A stretch of 64,000 bases of DNA from UBA5794 sp963714375 (GTDB taxonomy: Bacteria > Actinomycetota > Acidimicrobiia > Spongiisociales > UBA5794), in the NCBI GenBank assembly GCA_963714375.1, contig CAVQOG010000008.1:434001-498000 (forward strand). Direction: 5' to 3'. Below are positions 7,810 through 15,067 of this stretch, one piece after another (the first letter of the stretch is position 1; every line of letters begins with the position of its first letter). The notes below the pieces were generated by a model. The model was given only the letters and a program-made list of their open reading frames with translations. It was not told the DNA's origin and searched no databases. Both the position numbers and the translations under genes were made by a program.

Positions 7810-8187
7810 ATGGCACGAATCGGCGGAGTTGACCTCCCACGAGACAAGCGCATCGAGATCGGTTTGACCTATGTCTTCGGCATCGGAATTTCGGGCTCAC
7901 GCACCATCCTTTCAGCACTCGAAATTGATATGGACACCAAGGTCAGGGATCTCTCCGACGCAGAGGTCCTCAAGATCAGGCAGTTCATAGATGGCAACTT
8001 CACCATCGAAGGTGATCTGCGTCGAGAGATCGCTCAGAACATCAAGCGCAAGATCGAAATTGGTTGCTACCAGGGTCTGCGTCACCGCCGTGGGCTCCCC
8101 GTGCGCGGACAGAGGACGCACACCAACGCTCGTACCCGCAAGGGCAAGCGCGTCGCAATCGCAGGCAAGAAGAAGGTCACCAAGTAA
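7810..8187 (+). CDS. rpsM: 30S ribosomal protein S13
   Basis: S13 sits in the head of the 30S subunit and contacts the 50S subunit and P-site tRNA. The 125-residue sequence has the N-terminal MARIGGVDLPRDKRIEIGLT and the basic tail with GLRHRRGLPVRGQRTHTNAR, both diagnostic. Its TAA stop shares one base with the rpsK ATG (TAATG), so the two are translationally coupled. Confidence 0.97.
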   Translation: MARIGGVDLPRDKRIEIGLTYVFGIGISGSRTILSALEIDMDTKVRDLSDAEVLKIRQFIDGNFTIEGDLRREIAQNIKRKIEIGCYQGLRHRRGLPVRGQRTHTNARTRKGKRVAIAGKKKVTK

Positions 8188-8717
8188 TGACCACAGAAGC
8201 ATCCGAGCAGGCTGTACCCGAGCAGGCTGTACCCGAGCAGGCTGTACCCGAGCAGGCTGTACCCGAGCAGGCTGCACCCGAGCAGGCTGCACCCGAGCAG
8301 GCTGCACCGCAGCAGGCTGCACCCGATGCGGCAGCAGCCCTGCAGCCGCGTCGTCGCAGGTCCAAGAGGACGATTTCGCACGGCCAGGTCCATATCAAGG
8401 CGAGTTTCAACAACACGATTCTTACGATCACGGATCAGGACGGCAAGGTTGCCGCATGGACCTCAGGCGGATCGGTCGGCTTCAAGGGCTCACGCAAGTC
8501 GACCCCCTATGCCGCCCAGGTTGCAGCCGAACAGGCAGCCCGCAAAGCAGGCGAAATGGGAATCCGCAAGCTTGACGTCATCGTCCGAGGTTCGGGCTCG
8601 GGTCGCGAGACGGCGATCCGAACACTTCAGAACATGGGTATTGAGATAACGGGCATCAAGGACGTCACACCGGTACCGCACAACGGCTGCCGCCCGAAGA
8701 AGCGGAAGGGTCGTTAG
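8187..8717 (+). CDS. rpsK: 30S ribosomal protein S11 with N-terminal pentapeptide repeat
   Basis: S11 lines the 30S platform near the mRNA exit. The conserved domain runs from about residue 60 (KRTISHGQVHIKASFNNTI) to the end (PHNGCRPKKRKGR). Ahead of it is an unusual extension of about 55 residues: MTTEAS, then eight pentapeptides (EQAVP x4, EQAAP x3, QQAAP), then an Arg-rich stretch. At 176 residues it is well above the usual 125-140. Start ATG 8187 overlaps the rpsM stop. The extension is acidic and proline-rich, so probably disordered and solvent-exposed. Confidence 0.95.
   Translation: MTTEASEQAVPEQAVPEQAVPEQAVPEQAAPEQAAPEQAAPQQAAPDAAAALQPRRRRSKRTISHGQVHIKASFNNTILTITDQDGKVAAWTSGGSVGFKGSRKSTPYAAQVAAEQAARKAGEMGIRKLDVIVRGSGSGRETAIRTLQNMGIEITGIKDVTPVPHNGCRPKKRKGR
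8205..8324 (+). repeat. Eight 15-bp tandem repeats inside rpsK
   Basis: The unit GAGCAGGCTGTACCC occurs four times without change, followed by three units with GCACC in place of GTACC, and one starting with CAG. Each unit encodes one E/Q-Q-A-V/A-P pentapeptide. Near-identity at third positions points to recent replication slippage. Confidence 0.95.
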
Positions 8718-8719
8718 AC

Positions 8720-9325
8720 ATGGCTCGTTACACAGGCCCACGCACCAAGGTCAGCCGTCGTGCCCGCCAACTTCTCGACGAGAACAAGGCCAAGTACTAC
8801 GACAGGCGGCCCTATCCACCTGGTCAGCATGGTCGTGGACGCATCCGCGAGTCCCAATACCAGATCCAGCTCCGTGAAAAGCAGAAGCTCAAGTTCATGT
8901 ACGGGGTACTCGAAAAGCAGTTCCGCAAGTACTACAAGAACGCAGCGAAGAAGAGCGGGATCACCGGAACCAATCTGCTTGTGATCCTTGAGACACGCCT
9001 CGACAACGTCGTGTATCGCGCAGGCTTCGCAAGCACGCGGCCACAGGCACGTCAACTTGTGAATCACGCCCACTTTCTTGTCAACGATCGTAAGGTCGAC
9101 ATCCCGTCGTATGAAGTACGTCCCGGTGATGTCGTCACGATCAAGGATCGCAGCAAGGAGATCCTCCCGATCCAGCATTCGATTGACACTGTCGGCCGCT
9201 CGACACCCGAGTGGCTGGTGCCTGATACCAAAGAACGGTCCATCACGATCGATTCGCTTCCGAGTAGGGAACAAATCGATACCGAAATCAAGGAACAACT
9301 CATCGTCGAGCTCTACTCCAAGTAG
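8720..9325 (+). CDS. rpsD: 30S ribosomal protein S4, zinc-free form
   Basis: S4 nucleates assembly of the 30S body and may be a translational regulator of its own operon. The 201-residue sequence has MARYTGPRTKVSRRARQLL, then RRPYPPGQHGRGR and the S4 RNA-binding domain (LETRLDNVVYRAGFASTRPQ, residues about 93-155). The N-terminal segment lacks the four zinc cysteines and is shortened, the C-minus paralogue type. It starts 2 nt after the rpsK stop. Confidence 0.97.
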   Translation: MARYTGPRTKVSRRARQLLDENKAKYYDRRPYPPGQHGRGRIRESQYQIQLREKQKLKFMYGVLEKQFRKYYKNAAKKSGITGTNLLVILETRLDNVVYRAGFASTRPQARQLVNHAHFLVNDRKVDIPSYEVRPGDVVTIKDRSKEILPIQHSIDTVGRSTPEWLVPDTKERSITIDSLPSREQIDTEIKEQLIVELYSK

Positions 9326-9363
9326 ACCCGATGGCGAGCAACGAATCGAACACAGGAGCGAAC

Positions 9364-10320
9364 GTGCTCATCACCCAACGCCCCACAATCGAAGAAGAAA
9401 ATGTTGCAGACGAACGGTCGAAGTTCATCTGCGGGCCACTGGAGCCTGGCTTCGGATACACCCTTGGGAACACCATGCGCCGTACCTTGCTCGCCCGTAT
9501 CCCGGGTGCTGCGATCACGTCCGTGCGTATCGACGGTGTCCAGCACGAGTTCTCGACAATCGACGGAGTCGTCGAAGACGTTGTCGATCTCATTCTGAAC
9601 CTCAAGCAGGTTGTCCTCAGGATCGAGGATGACGAGCCACAAACCATGTATCTGTCAGCGAAGGGCAAGGGTGAGGTCACGGCTGGTGACATCAATGCTC
9701 CAGCGGGTGTCGAAGTGATCAACAAGGGTCTCCATCTCGCTGAGTTGTCGGCGAGTGGCAAGCTCGAGATCGAATTGACCGCTGAGCGTGGCGTTGGCTA
9801 CCGCTCCGCAGATCGGAACAAGAAGAGCGAAACCATCGGTGTGATTCCGATCGACTCGATTTTCTCACCCGTCCGCAAGGTTGCATACCGTGTTGAGAAC
9901 ACACAGGTTGGACAGCGAACCGACTTCGACAAGTTGATACTCGATGTCGAGACCGACGATTCGATCACACCCGCTGAGGCGATTGCCTCCGCCGGTGGAA
10001 CCTTGCGGAATCTCTTTGAACTGTTCGCTGAGATGGAAGAATACGACGCCCTTGCTCTCGACGAGCTCGCTCCGATCGAGGCATCTGGCCAAGAGCACCT
10101 GGACCTTCCCATTGAAGCACTCGACCTTTCAGAGCGTCCCCGGAACTGTCTGCGGCGAGCACAGGTTCAGACCGTTGGTGAACTCATCGAAAAGACAGAG
10201 GAAGACCTTCTCAATATCACGAACTTTGGTATGAAGAGCCTCGAAGAGGTGGTCGCAAAGCTTGATGAGCTCGGTTTTGGTTTGAAGAACTACGCAGACG
10301 CAGATTCGAGTCCTGTCTGA
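9364..10320 (+). CDS. rpoA: RNA polymerase alpha subunit
   Basis: Alpha dimerises to start RNA polymerase assembly and binds upstream promoter DNA. I chose GTG 9364 (MLITQRPTIEEENVADERSK, 318 residues) over ATG 9331: ACAGGAG lies 5 nt before the GTG, and actinobacterial alpha begins ML-I-A/T-QRP. The N-terminal domain has GYTLGNTMRRTLL; the linker is near residues 225-245; the C-terminal domain (LDLSERPRNCLRRAQVQTVG, about 248-310) has the helix-hairpin-helix used for UP-element contact. The stop overlaps the rplQ start by one base. Confidence 0.96.
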   Translation: MLITQRPTIEEENVADERSKFICGPLEPGFGYTLGNTMRRTLLARIPGAAITSVRIDGVQHEFSTIDGVVEDVVDLILNLKQVVLRIEDDEPQTMYLSAKGKGEVTAGDINAPAGVEVINKGLHLAELSASGKLEIELTAERGVGYRSADRNKKSETIGVIPIDSIFSPVRKVAYRVENTQVGQRTDFDKLILDVETDDSITPAEAIASAGGTLRNLFELFAEMEEYDALALDELAPIEASGQEHLDLPIEALDLSERPRNCLRRAQVQTVGELIEKTEEDLLNITNFGMKSLEEVVAKLDELGFGLKNYADADSSPV

Positions 10321-10670
10321 TGCCTCGCCCAAAGAAGGGTGCCCGTCTCGGTGGGGGTCCATCGCACCAGCGTAAGATCTTGGCGAACCTCACTGTCTCG
10401 CTCATTGAGCATGAGGAAGTGACGACGACCCATGCCAAAGCAAGAGTGCTTCGCCCGTACGCAGAGAAGGTCATCACCAAGGCTCGCCGAGGGGATCTTC
10501 ACGCACGACGGACGATTCTCAGGAAGATCGAGAACAACGATGCCGTCACGAAGCTGTTCGACGATGTAGCCCCGCGCTACACAGAACGGCCGGGTGGATA
10601 TCTCCGCATCACCAAGCTCGGACCCCGCAAGGGTGACGGCGCCGAAATGGCGAAGGTGGAACTCGTTTAG
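10320..10670 (+). CDS. rplQ: 50S ribosomal protein L17
   Basis: L17 lines the outside of the peptide exit tunnel. The 116-residue protein begins MPRPKKGARLGGGPSHQRKI and has the TTHAKARVLRPYAEKVITKA and GGYLRITKLGPRKGD signatures. ATG overlaps the rpoA stop (TGATG). Its own stop lies at the edge of a repeat whose hairpin GCGAGC-TTC-GCTCGC starts on the last base of the stop codon. Confidence 0.97.
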   Translation: MPRPKKGARLGGGPSHQRKILANLTVSLIEHEEVTTTHAKARVLRPYAEKVITKARRGDLHARRTILRKIENNDAVTKLFDDVAPRYTERPGGYLRITKLGPRKGDGAEMAKVELV

Positions 10671-10725
10671 CGAGCTTCGCTCGCCAAACAGCTTTCAGCT
10701 TTCGGCTCACAGCTTTCGGCTTCGG
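10670..10725 (+). repeat. Heptad repeat family A, copy 1
   Basis: Begins with a 6-bp hairpin (GCGAGC-TTC-GCTCGC, 10670-10684) and continues with 7-nt units AGCTTTC, AGCTTTC, GGCTCAC, AGCTTTC, GGC. It overlaps the rplQ stop codon. The hairpin could terminate transcription, but it has no T-run. Confidence 0.8.
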
Positions 10726-10738
10726 TAATCTGTTGAGC

Positions 10739-11302
10739 ATGCTTGGGCCCAGTGACATCGACGCTGACATTGAGGCGGTGGTTCGTGGGTACCGACCCGC
10801 CGGTGACACTGCCTCGTATGACACCGCCCTGGCTGCCCTCTCTCAAGAGCGTCCCATGTGGCCGCGGACGGAGTTTTCGCCGGGACATTTCACCGCATCA
10901 GGCTTCGTTGCTTCGTCTGATCGCGAGTCACTCCTTCTCATCCGCCACGCAAAGCTTGGGCGATGGCTCCAACCCGGTGGGCACATAGAACCTGACGATG
11001 ACACGGTTGAGGCTGCGGCACGGCGTGAGGTCGCGGAGGAGACCGGTATTGCGGATCTCGTGCGAGTGGGGTCGTCGCTTGTGCGGGTTGATGCACATTC
11101 GATTCCTGCCCACGGACCAGAGCCTCTCCACATGCATCTTGATCTCGCTGTCGGGTTTGTTGCGACGTCGAACCGGATAGGACCTCTCGACGAAGTGCTC
11201 GATGCACAATGGGTCCCATTCGATTCCCTCGCCGATTTCGACCTGGATACGGCAGCCACCGCCGGTGCCCGACGGCTGTTCGAGATTCTGTCCTCGGGTT
11301 GA
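10739..11302 (+). CDS. NUDIX hydrolase
   Basis: A 187-residue NUDIX protein; the substrate (a nucleoside diphosphate derivative) is unknown. The NUDIX helix is GGHIEPDDDTVEAAARREVA with EETGI following, near residues 82-105. Its first acidic position is Asp rather than Glu and it carries one extra residue before RE, a variant seen in actinobacterial NUDIX proteins. TAATCT at 10726-10731 sits 7 nt before ATG 10739, the spacing expected for a leaderless mRNA; a TTG at 10733 is an alternative start. Confidence 0.85.
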   Translation: MLGPSDIDADIEAVVRGYRPAGDTASYDTALAALSQERPMWPRTEFSPGHFTASGFVASSDRESLLLIRHAKLGRWLQPGGHIEPDDDTVEAAARREVAEETGIADLVRVGSSLVRVDAHSIPAHGPEPLHMHLDLAVGFVATSNRIGPLDEVLDAQWVPFDSLADFDLDTAATAGARRLFEILSSG

Positions 11303-11372
11303 ATTGGTTCCCGGAACCGTTCGACACGTGCGGCGGTACTCTTGCGACGACGCACGAAGGGGGTAACCACTC

Positions 11373-11903
11373 GTGGGCGTAGTGTTTCACCGCCTTCTCC
11401 AAACCATCAAGCTTGAGCGTGACGCGTTCGTATGGATGGACTTCAACGACCGCGCCACGGGCGACGGGGCAGTCCTCGTGGGTATCACACAGGTCCTTCT
11501 CCTTCTCGGAACTGGGGTATCTGTCGGGGATTTGGTGAGGAATCCACTCGATCTGGTTGCGATCTTCGTGTCGACCGCAGTCTTTTGGCTGCTGTACTCG
11601 GGAGCTACTTATGCCATTGTGCGCTTTCTCTTCAACGGCCGCGGAGAGTTTCCGATGTACCTGCGGATTTCGGGTTTCGCCTTCCCGACGCTCTTGCTCC
11701 TGATCTTTTCGAACCTGCTGTTCGATGATCGCCAATTCGCTCTGATCCTCATCCTCGGTGGAACGTGGTTCGTTCTGATCGTCGCGAGAGGAATCACCTA
11801 CGCATCCGACCTTGAGACGCCTCGGGCGCTTCTCGCCGCGGTCGGTGGCTATGTGGCCGTCGTCGTGGTTCAACAGATCGCGAGCAGTCTGAGGATCTTC
11901 TAG
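11373..11903 (+). CDS. Yip1-domain-like membrane protein
   Basis: A 176-residue integral membrane protein with about five helices: a short N-terminal amphipathic start (RLLQTIKLERDAFVWMDFND), then hydrophobic segments at about 30-50, 62-90, 100-120, 122-142 and 155-172. The layout, with an internal FNGRGEF loop, resembles Yip1/YIPF-type bacterial proteins of unknown function. It starts with GTG 11373 preceded by GGGGGTAACC. The next gene, truA, starts at the base after its stop codon. Confidence 0.55.
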   Translation: MGVVFHRLLQTIKLERDAFVWMDFNDRATGDGAVLVGITQVLLLLGTGVSVGDLVRNPLDLVAIFVSTAVFWLLYSGATYAIVRFLFNGRGEFPMYLRISGFAFPTLLLLIFSNLLFDDRQFALILILGGTWFVLIVARGITYASDLETPRALLAAVGGYVAVVVVQQIASSLRIF

Positions 11904-12671
11904 GTGCCGACCTATCGCATGGACCTCGCCTATGACGGATCGTCATTCTTCGGTTATGGGATCCAGAAGGACGTGCGAACCGTTCAGGGGGAGCTCGAAC
12001 GAGCACTCCGACCCCACACTGCTGGCGCCTCGACGCAAGTTGCCGGACGCACGGACAAAGGCGTGCATGCCTCACAACAGGTCGTCTCGTTCGTGTCGCG
12101 TGAGATCAACACCGACTATGTCCTCCGGTCCCTCAACAAGCAGCTCGGGCCCGAGATCGCCGTCCAGAGTCTGACCGAGGTCGATCGGGATTTTCATGCT
12201 CGCTTCTCGGCCACGGGTCGTGCCTACCGGTACCAGATCCTCAACTCGAACATCCACGACCCACTCACGAGTACCACGACTTGGCATGTGCGGGATCAAA
12301 TCGATGTCAGACTGATGAACCTGGCGGCTGATCATCTCGTTGGGGAGCACGATTTTGCGGCATTCTGCCGCCGCTACCGGGATCGGTCCACCATCCGACG
12401 GCTTGAATGGGCTCGGTGGAAACGCGTAGGGGATCGCCTCGATCTATCGATCGGTGCTGCCGCATTCTGTCACCAGATGGTTCGCTCGATCGCCGCATTC
12501 TGTGTTGCTGTCGGGACCGGTGAGCTGGATCCTGACACGGTCCCCGAGATTCTTGTATCGGGCGATCGGAGTCTCACCAAAGGTGTCGCTCCTGCGCACG
12601 CCCTGTTTCTTGTCGCGGTCTCGTACGGAGACGAACCCCTTCCACGCCCGGCGTGGGCCGTATTCCGATGA
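11904..12671 (+). CDS. truA: tRNA pseudouridine(38-40) synthase
   Basis: Isomerises uridines 38-40 in the anticodon arm of tRNAs. The catalytic aspartate is Asp51 in AGRTDKGVHA; other family motifs are YDGSSFFGYGIQ near the N-terminus, RAYRYQI at about 105, and FCHQMVRSI at about 190. The 255 residues are typical. It starts with GTG immediately after the previous stop. Its TGA stop lies inside the heptad repeat at 12664, so the last codons may have been shaped by repeat expansion. Confidence 0.94.
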   Translation: MPTYRMDLAYDGSSFFGYGIQKDVRTVQGELERALRPHTAGASTQVAGRTDKGVHASQQVVSFVSREINTDYVLRSLNKQLGPEIAVQSLTEVDRDFHARFSATGRAYRYQILNSNIHDPLTSTTTWHVRDQIDVRLMNLAADHLVGEHDFAAFCRRYRDRSTIRRLEWARWKRVGDRLDLSIGAAAFCHQMVRSIAAFCVAVGTGELDPDTVPEILVSGDRSLTKGVAPAHALFLVAVSYGDEPLPRPAWAVFR

Positions 12672-12829
12672 CCGACGTCCGACGTCCGATGTCCGATGTC
12701 CGATGTCCGATGACCGTGTTCCGATGACCGAAAGCCCAGATCTGACGTCCGACGTCTGACGTCTGAAATCTGACTTCGTCTCCGCTTTCTTATCGGTAAT
12801 CGGAATTCGGTAGTCGGTTATCGGTCCTT
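12664..12829 (+). repeat. Heptad repeat family B, copy 1
   Basis: A degenerate array with a 7-nt period: units CCGATGA, CCGACGT, CCGATGT, then TCTGACG and TCTGAAA variants, and at the 3' end the reverse-orientation form (ATCGGTA, ATCGGAA, GTCGGTT). It covers the truA stop codon and ends 5 nt from the ilvA stop codon, filling the whole convergent gap. Confidence 0.85.
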
Positions 12830-12834
12830 CCGAC

Positions 12835-14028
12835 CTATTCAACGACGTAGGTACTGAGCGCCTCTCGAATCTCGGCGTAGTGGTCGGCCGAGCGGGTCTC
12901 GATGGAAAGCTTGATCTTGACCGTGCCGAATTCAAGGCCGGTGCCCTCTCGATGATGCTCCACGGACAGCACGTTTCCTCCGCGGTTCCCCACTTCCGTC
13001 AACACCTGCGCCAGATTGCCAGGCTCGTCGGGAACGACAACAGAGAATGATGCAAACCGACCCCGTGTCTGGAGACCGTGACGGATCATCGAGTCGAGCA
13101 GGAGAAGGTCGACGTTTCCACCCGACAGCACCACGACCGTCTTACCCGTGTTCTTCACCGCACTGTTGAGTATTGCAGCGACTCCCGCGGCCCCGGATGG
13201 CTCGACCAGGTACTTCGCCCGCTCGAGGAGCAATGTCACGGACTCCATTATTTGACGGTCGGTGACGGTGACAAGTTCATCGACCAGTGCTTCGATGATT
13301 TCGAAGCAGATCTGGGACGGTCGCGACACGGCGATTCCGTCGGCAACCGTCGGGTGGCCCTCGATCTGTCTGGCCACACCAGTGCGTCTGGCCTCAATGT
13401 ATGTCGGGACTGCCTCGGCGTGGACCCCGATGATGCGTACTTTGGGAAGCAGCGCCTTGATTGCGACGGCGGAACCTGAGATGAGGCCGCCACCTCCTAC
13501 CGGGATCACGACGGTCTCCACGTCAGGGACCTGGCGCACGAGCTCGAGTCCCAGGGTTCCCTGACCGGCGATGATGTTTCGATCGTCATACGGGTGGATC
13601 ATGGATGCGCCCGATTCGTCTGCGAATGCAAGCCCTCGATCGGTTGCCTCCGCGAGATCGGCACCGCCGAGTCTCACGGTTGCGCCATATTCGGCAGTGG
13701 CAGAGACTTTGGGAATAGCAGCATTTTCTGGCATGAATACTGTGGAAGTGCTGCCAAGTTCCCGTGCAGCCAGCGCCACCCCCTGCGCATGGTTGCCGGC
13801 AGACGCCGCCACGACACCCATCTCCTTCTGTGCATCCGTGAGCTGGGCGATGGCGTTGAGCGCGCCCCGAATCTTGAATGAACCGGTCCGCTGGAGATTC
13901 TCGGCCTTGAGCAAGAGGTCGCATCCCGTCAGGCGGGAAAACGACGTCGATGGCAACGTCGGTGTTTCCAGAACGACTCCACGGATTCGCTCTTCTGCTG
14001 CCCTGATTGTGTCAATGGTGATCGGCAT
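12835..14028 (-). CDS. ilvA: Threonine ammonia-lyase with ACT-like domain
   Basis: Deaminates threonine to 2-oxobutanoate, feeding isoleucine synthesis or threonine catabolism. The 397-residue PLP enzyme has the cofactor lysine Lys52 in GSFKIRGA, a Ser/Gly-rich phosphate loop (SAGNHAQG), and a C-terminal domain from about residue 323 (SFSVVVPDEPGNLAQVLTEV) that looks like a single ACT domain, as in the short forms. I chose ATG at 14028 because TACTGT lies 7 nt upstream (leaderless spacing) and the family begins close to ERIRGVV. It interrupts the truA-rplM order. The citramalate synthase at 34842 offers a second route to 2-oxobutanoate. Confidence 0.93.
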   Translation of the reverse strand: MPITIDTIRAAEERIRGVVLETPTLPSTSFSRLTGCDLLLKAENLQRTGSFKIRGALNAIAQLTDAQKEMGVVAASAGNHAQGVALAARELGSTSTVFMPENAAIPKVSATAEYGATVRLGGADLAEATDRGLAFADESGASMIHPYDDRNIIAGQGTLGLELVRQVPDVETVVIPVGGGGLISGSAVAIKALLPKVRIIGVHAEAVPTYIEARRTGVARQIEGHPTVADGIAVSRPSQICFEIIEALVDELVTVTDRQIMESVTLLLERAKYLVEPSGAAGVAAILNSAVKNTGKTVVVLSGGNVDLLLLDSMIRHGLQTRGRFASFSVVVPDEPGNLAQVLTEVGNRGGNVLSVEHHREGTGLEFGTVKIKLSIETRSADHYAEIREALSTYVVE

Positions 14029-14078
14029 CAGCAGAACAGTAGACAGATCGGAAGTTGGGTGAGATTCTGTGATTCTGG

Positions 14079-14108
14079 TTGCCGATTGAGGCAAACGGTC
14101 GATATCAT
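14079..14108 (+). promoter_or_regulatory. Candidate rplM-rpsI promoter
   Basis: TTGCCG (14079-14084) and TATCAT (14103-14108) are spaced by 18 nt. The predicted start of transcription is about 14115, directly before the hairpin at 14117. It is divergent from the ilvA promoter. Confidence 0.5.
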
Positions 14109-14116
14109 CGGTGCTC

Positions 14117-14137
14117 GCCCCCAAGCGGGGGCTTTTT
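14117..14137 (+). terminator. Terminator-like hairpin in the rplM leader
   Basis: GCCCCC-AAGC-GGGGGC followed by TTTTT forms a textbook intrinsic terminator. No plus-strand gene ends nearby (truA ended 1.4 kb upstream, ilvA is on the other strand). It therefore sits at the very 5' end of the predicted rplM transcript and could attenuate it or stabilise the RNA end. Confidence 0.65.
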
Positions 14138-14167
14138 CCTGACGTCTTTCTCAAGGGATAGTTGCCC

Positions 14168-14632
14168 GTGAAGCCAAAGCTCCAAAGAACGTTCTCGCCG
14201 AAACCCGGTGACATTTCGCGTTCGTGGTATGTCATCGATGCAGCGGACGTGCCGCTCGGTCGTCTCGCGTCTGAGGTCGCCCAGATACTCCGTGGTAAGC
14301 ACAAGCCTACTTATGCGCCCCATGTCGATGGTGGCGACTTCGTAATCGTGGTCAACGCCGACAAGGTTCACGTTTCGGGAAACAAGGAGATCGAAAAGAT
14401 CTATTACCGCCACTCGGGCTACCCGGGTGGTCTGCGCGCTGAGACGTTCTCCCAGGTTCGCAAGGACCATCCCGAGCGTCTTGTCGAGGCAGCGATCCGG
14501 GGAATGCTGCCCCACAACCGTCTGGGTCGGCAGATATTCCGCAAGCTCAAGGTGTATGCCAGCCCTGACCATCCTCACGATGCTCAGATGCCTCAGCCAC
14601 TCACTCTCAAGTACCGAAAGGTTGATGCCTGA
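14168..14632 (+). CDS. rplM: 50S ribosomal protein L13
   Basis: L13 is an early assembly protein of the 50S subunit. The 154-residue sequence contains RSWYVIDAADVPLGRLASEV and GMLPHNRLGRQIFRKLKVY, both diagnostic. GTG 14168 was chosen over TTG 14162 because AAGGGA is about 9 nt before the GTG and only 3 from the TTG. The stop overlaps the rpsI start by one base. Confidence 0.95.
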   Translation: MKPKLQRTFSPKPGDISRSWYVIDAADVPLGRLASEVAQILRGKHKPTYAPHVDGGDFVIVVNADKVHVSGNKEIEKIYYRHSGYPGGLRAETFSQVRKDHPERLVEAAIRGMLPHNRLGRQIFRKLKVYASPDHPHDAQMPQPLTLKYRKVDA

Positions 14633-15030
14633 TGGCAAACGCCAAGCCCCTTACACAGTCCACCGGTCGTCGCAAGCGATCGGTTGCTCGTGTCCGCCTG
14701 TACGACGGAACGGGTGAGTACACACTCAACGGGCGAACGCTTGATGACTACTTCCAGGATCCGGCACTTCGCCGTCGTGTCCACGAGGCATTCAAGATCA
14801 CAGATCTTGAGGGCCGTTACGACGTCAACGCCACCCTGCATGGTGGCGGTACGACGGGGCAGAGCGATGCGCTTCGACTGGGGATTGCCCGTGGGCTCAT
14901 CATCATCGATCCCGAGTTGCGTCCTGCCTTGAAGAAGGAAGGCATGCTCACCCGCGACGACCGCCGTGTCGAGCCAAAGAAGTACGGTCTTCGCAAAGCA
15001 CGTCGCGCACCTCAGTTCACCAAGCGGTAG
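14632..15030 (+). CDS. rpsI: 30S ribosomal protein S9
   Basis: S9 places its C-terminal tail next to P-site tRNA. The 132-residue protein has STGRRKRSVARVRLYDGTGE, GGGTTGQSDALRLGIAR and the invariant end KAPQFTKR-type sequence (here RRAPQFTKR). It is coupled to rplM by a TGATG overlap, the usual pair. Confidence 0.97.
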   Translation: MANAKPLTQSTGRRKRSVARVRLYDGTGEYTLNGRTLDDYFQDPALRRRVHEAFKITDLEGRYDVNATLHGGGTTGQSDALRLGIARGLIIIDPELRPALKKEGMLTRDDRRVEPKKYGLRKARRAPQFTKR

Positions 15031-15067
15031 ATTGCCTTCGGGTTCTCGCCCGGAGGGATCGCACAGC

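Noticed and set aside
9331..9363. ATG 9331 as rpoA start
   Set aside because: No Shine-Dalgarno before it; ACAGGAG before GTG 9364 and the ML-I-x-QRP family start decide for the later codon.
12664..12829. CRISPR array
   Set aside because: Units are 7 nt, contiguous and degenerate with no spacers, and no cas genes are nearby.
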